A stretch of 64,000 nt of DNA from Streptomyces coacervatus. Lineage in GTDB: Bacteria; Actinomycetota; Actinomycetes; Streptomycetales; Streptomycetaceae. Both the position numbers and the translations under genes were made by a program. The notes beneath the pieces are model-generated. The model made no database searches. It saw nothing but the letters and a program-made list of their open reading frames with translations, and was not told the origin of the DNA. Below are positions 61,966-64,000 of the stretch, one piece after another. Where the stretch lies: assembly GCF_029223485.1 (NCBI RefSeq), contig NZ_JARHTP010000017.1:1-64000 (forward strand). Reading direction: 5' to 3'. The stretch's first letter is position 1; every line of letters starts with the position of its first letter.

Positions 61966-62844
61966 ATGAGCAAGCAGAGCGGACGCGGGCGCGTCGTGGG
62001 CCTTCCGGAGTGGGACCGCTGCGCGGTCATGGGGGTTGTGAACGTCACGCCCGACTCCTTCTCCGACGGCGGCCGCTTCTTCGACACGACGGCCGCCGTC
62101 AAACACGGCCTCGACCTGGTCGCCGAGGGCGCCGACCTGGTCGACGTCGGCGGCGAGTCCACCCGGCCCGGCGCCACCCGCGTCGACGAGGCCGAGGAAC
62201 TCAAGCGCGTCATCCCCGTCGTCCGCGGCCTCGCCTCCGAGGGCGTCACGGTCTCCGTCGACACCGTGCGGGCCTCCGTGGCCGAACGGGCCCTCGCCGC
62301 CGGCGCCGCCCTCGTCAACGACGTCAGCGGCGGCCTCGCCGACCCCGCGATGATCCAGGTGGTGGCAGCAACCGGCGCCCCCTTCGTCGTCATGCACTGG
62401 CGCGGCTTCCTGGAGGGCGGCAACGTCAAGGGCGCGTACGACGACGTCGTCACCGAAGTCGTCGACGAACTGCACGCACGCGTGGAGGCCGTCCTGGCCG
62501 GCGGCGTCGCCCCCGACCGCATCGTCGTCGACCCCGGTCTCGGCTTCTCCAAGGACGCCGAACACGACTTGGTCCTGCTCGCCCACCTCGACCGTCTGCT
62601 CGGCCTCGGCCACCCCCTGCTCGTCGCCGCCTCCCGCAAGCGGTTCCTCGGCCGCGTACTGGCCGGACCGGAGGGTGCGCCCCCGCCCGCGCGCGAGCGC
62701 GATGCCGCCACGGCCGCCGTCTCCGCACTCGCGGCGCACGCCGGCGCATGGGCGGTGCGCGTGCACGAGGTGCGCGCAACGGCGGACGCCGTACGGGTCG
62801 CGCGCGCCGTGGAAGGTGCGCGCGCCGCCGAAGGAGCCCGGTGA
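61966..62844 (+). CDS. folP: Dihydropteroate synthase
   Basis: A 292-aa TIM-barrel enzyme joining p-aminobenzoate to the pterin diphosphate in folate synthesis; the sulfonamide target. Motifs: MGVVNVTPDSFSDGGRF, VDVGGESTRPGATRV, NDVSGGLADP, VVDPGLGFSKDAEHD and AASRKRFLGRVL. ATG 61966 follows TACGCT (61954-61959) by six bases, so it is probably leaderless. Its stop overlaps the next gene (GTGA). Confidence 0.96.
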   Translation: MSKQSGRGRVVGLPEWDRCAVMGVVNVTPDSFSDGGRFFDTTAAVKHGLDLVAEGADLVDVGGESTRPGATRVDEAEELKRVIPVVRGLASEGVTVSVDTVRASVAERALAAGAALVNDVSGGLADPAMIQVVAATGAPFVVMHWRGFLEGGNVKGAYDDVVTEVVDELHARVEAVLAGGVAPDRIVVDPGLGFSKDAEHDLVLLAHLDRLLGLGHPLLVAASRKRFLGRVLAGPEGAPPPARERDAATAAVSALAAHAGAWAVRVHEVRATADAVRVARAVEGARAAEGAR

Positions 62845-63344
62845 GCGCCCCCCACACCGACGTCGAGCAGGTGGAAGCCGCCAACACCGCCTTCTACGAG
62901 GCCATGGAGCGCGGTGACTTCGAAGACCTGTCCTCGCTCTGGCTCGCCCCGTCCGACCTGGGCGTCGACGAGGAGTACCACGACCCGGCCGATACCGGCG
63001 TGATCTCGTGCGTCCACCCCGGCTGGCCCGTGCTCACCGGCCGCGGCGAGGTCCTGAGGTCATATGCCCTCATTATGGCCAATACCGACTACATTCAGTT
63101 CTTCCTCACCGATGTGCATGTCTCCGTCACCGGCAACAGCGCCCTGGTGACCTGTACCGAGAACATCCTCAGCGGCGGCCCCGCCCCCAAGGGCAGCGAG
63201 GAGCTCGGCCCGCTCGTGGGCCAGCTGGTGGTCGCCACGAACGTGTTCCGCCGCACCCCCGCCGGCTGGAAACTCTGGTCCCACCACGCCTCCCCGGTCA
63301 TGGCCGAAAACGACGAGGAAGAGGACGAGGACACACCCTCCTGA
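62841..63344 (+). CDS. NTF2-like (SnoaL_3) protein in the folate cluster
   Basis: A 167-aa protein of the nuclear transport factor 2-like fold: VEAANTAFYEAMERGDFEDL, LWLAPSD, VHPGWPVLTGRGEVLRSYAL, ALVTCTENIL, VVATNVFRRTPAGWKLWSHH. The C-terminus is acidic. GTG 62841 overlaps folP and has AAGGAG at 62831-62836. It is widely kept between folP and folB in Streptomyces; its role in folate metabolism is not established. Confidence 0.85.
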   Translation: MSAPHTDVEQVEAANTAFYEAMERGDFEDLSSLWLAPSDLGVDEEYHDPADTGVISCVHPGWPVLTGRGEVLRSYALIMANTDYIQFFLTDVHVSVTGNSALVTCTENILSGGPAPKGSEELGPLVGQLVVATNVFRRTPAGWKLWSHHASPVMAENDEEEDEDTPS

Positions 63345-63356
63345 GTGGGTAGGCGC

Positions 63357-63441
63357 CCCCTGGGGACCAAGAAGTGGTTGGAATCACGGACCCGTGGGTA
63401 GGGGCGGCTTCCAACCCGTGAGCCGCCGGGTTCCCCAGGGG
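63357..63441 (+). promoter_or_regulatory. Nested stem-loop element between the NTF2-like gene and folB
   Basis: An outer stem CCCCTGGGGACC (63357-63368) pairs with GGTTCCCCAGGGG (63429-63441) with one bulge. Inside it GGTTGGAA (63376-63383) pairs exactly with TTCCAACC (63409-63416). Further short hairpins lie within. A separate GGGCCACG TCCC CGTGGCCC hairpin follows at 63474-63493. The element starts 12 bases after the NTF2-like stop and lies 150 bases before folB. It could be a terminator, a processing site or a cis-regulatory RNA. Confidence 0.55.
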
Positions 63442-63591
63442 AAACATGCGATGAATCCTCCTGTTCCCGGCATGGGCCACGTCCCCGTGGCCCGGTCCTG
63501 TCAGTGCCCGCAGGTAGATTCGTTCGAGGCCGGTGTGCCGCCCGCACACGGTACGGACCGGTCGTTACCGACGATTGCAGGAGTGATTCGC

Positions 63592-63951
63592 GTGGATCGT
63601 GTCGCGCTGCGCGGCCTCAAGGCCCGCGGGTACCACGGCGTGTTCCCCGAGGAGCGCGAGGAGGGCCAGACCTTCGTCGTGGACCTCGTCCTCGGCCTGG
63701 ACACCCGCCCGGCCGCCGCCGACGACGACCTGGCGAAGACCGTGCACTACGGCATCGTGGCGGAGGAGGTCGTGGCCGTCGTCGAGGGCGCGCCCGTCAA
63801 CCTCATCGAGACGCTCGCGGAGCGCATCGCCCAGGCCTGTCTGAAGCACGACGGGGTCCAGGAAGTCGAGGTCTGCGTCCACAAACCAGACGCCCCGATC
63901 ACGGTCCCCTTCGACGACGTGACCGTCACCATCACCCGGAGCCGAGTATGA
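63592..63951 (+). CDS. folB: Dihydroneopterin aldolase
   Basis: A 119-aa folate enzyme converting dihydroneopterin to 6-hydroxymethyl-dihydropterin. Motifs: VDRVALRGLKARGYHGVFPE, EEREEGQTFVVDLVLGL, VHYGIVAEEVVAVVEG and PVNLIETLAERIAQACL. GTG 63592 has AGGAG (63579-63583) at eight-base spacing; GTG 63583 is in frame but overlaps that site. Its stop overlaps the folK start (ATGA at 63948-63951). Confidence 0.95.
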   Translation: MDRVALRGLKARGYHGVFPEEREEGQTFVVDLVLGLDTRPAAADDDLAKTVHYGIVAEEVVAVVEGAPVNLIETLAERIAQACLKHDGVQEVEVCVHKPDAPITVPFDDVTVTITRSRV

Positions 63952-64000
63952 CCGCGTCCTTCGCCGCGGGTCCGAGCGACCCGACCGTACAGCCGGTACC
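63948..64000 (+). CDS. folK: Start of 6-hydroxymethyl-dihydropterin pyrophosphokinase (partial)
   Basis: Only the first 17-18 codons are in the window (MTASFAAGPSDPTVQPV). The ATG overlaps the folB stop. Position directly after folB and the similarity of this N-terminus to Streptomyces FolK, recalled from memory, support the call. No catalytic region is visible here. Confidence 0.6.
   Translation, partial: MTASFAAGPSDPTVQPV

Overview
The window is a high-GC actinobacterial chromosome segment, almost certainly from Streptomyces. The evidence is the strong G/C third-position bias, frequent GTG starts, many leaderless genes, the sigE-cseABC operon, Lsr2, DisA, an auxiliary TrpRS, and copies of the dispersed stem-loop repeats common in this genus. 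The order trpS1 ... proC ... ilvD ... radA-disA ... sigE-cseABC ... clpC-lsr2 ... coaX-nadC-nadB-panC ... nuoD-like ... folP-folB-folK follows, from memory, the S. coelicolor region around SCO3334-SCO3401. It looks like conserved chromosomal core. I see no prophage, insertion sequence, tRNA or CRISPR array.

Left part (1-9.8 kb): the leader and promoters of an rRNA operon read out of the window on the minus strand. Divergent from it is an auxiliary tryptophanyl-tRNA synthetase behind a Trp-codon leader peptide and attenuator. Then come a GlxA-type AraC regulator, a cysteine hydrolase, proC, a leaderless ABC exporter with an operator over its start, a SulP transporter, a methyltransferase and two small proteins.

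9.9-24.7 kb: a PQQ-propeller Ser/Thr kinase, ilvD, TetR plus sugar-phosphate isomerase, an exopolyphosphatase-like protein, a cysteine-rich protein, and a large sigma-like protein fused to a membrane anchor and a BACON-like extracellular domain. A 1.2-kb degenerate stretch follows, then radA, disA (c-di-AMP synthesis), a secreted lectin-like protein and a membrane-anchored protein.

24.9-38.5 kb: mutY, then the cell-envelope stress system sigE-cseA-cseB-cseC, an AraC/VOC/methyltransferase operon, a TetR-controlled multidrug exporter, an M23 peptidase with a sigma-E-like promoter and an attenuator-like leader, a secreted HAD phosphatase, and clpC with a SigR-like promoter and a ClgR-like palindrome.

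38.5-47.4 kb: lsr2, short-type argA, a BlaI repressor, small proteins, then the tightly overlapping cofactor operon (DUF2520 protein, panC, nadB, nadC, coaX) feeding CoA and NAD synthesis.

47.5-64 kb: a threonine-aldolase-like enzyme, an ArsR regulator with a perfect palindrome, a P-loop protein, a two-component system, a MidA/NDUFAF7-like methyltransferase facing an orphan NuoD, PH-domain membrane proteins, a coiled-coil protein, an esterase, an MprF-like lysyltransferase with a sigma-E-like promoter, and the folate genes folP, an NTF2-like gene, folB and the start of folK. A folded intergenic element precedes folB.

The signals most worth testing are the M23 and folB leaders, the sigma-E-like sites linked to the local sigE system, the methyltransferase/NuoD pair, and the sigma-like/BACON fusion. 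Calls rest on reading sequence and translations; no database search was run.
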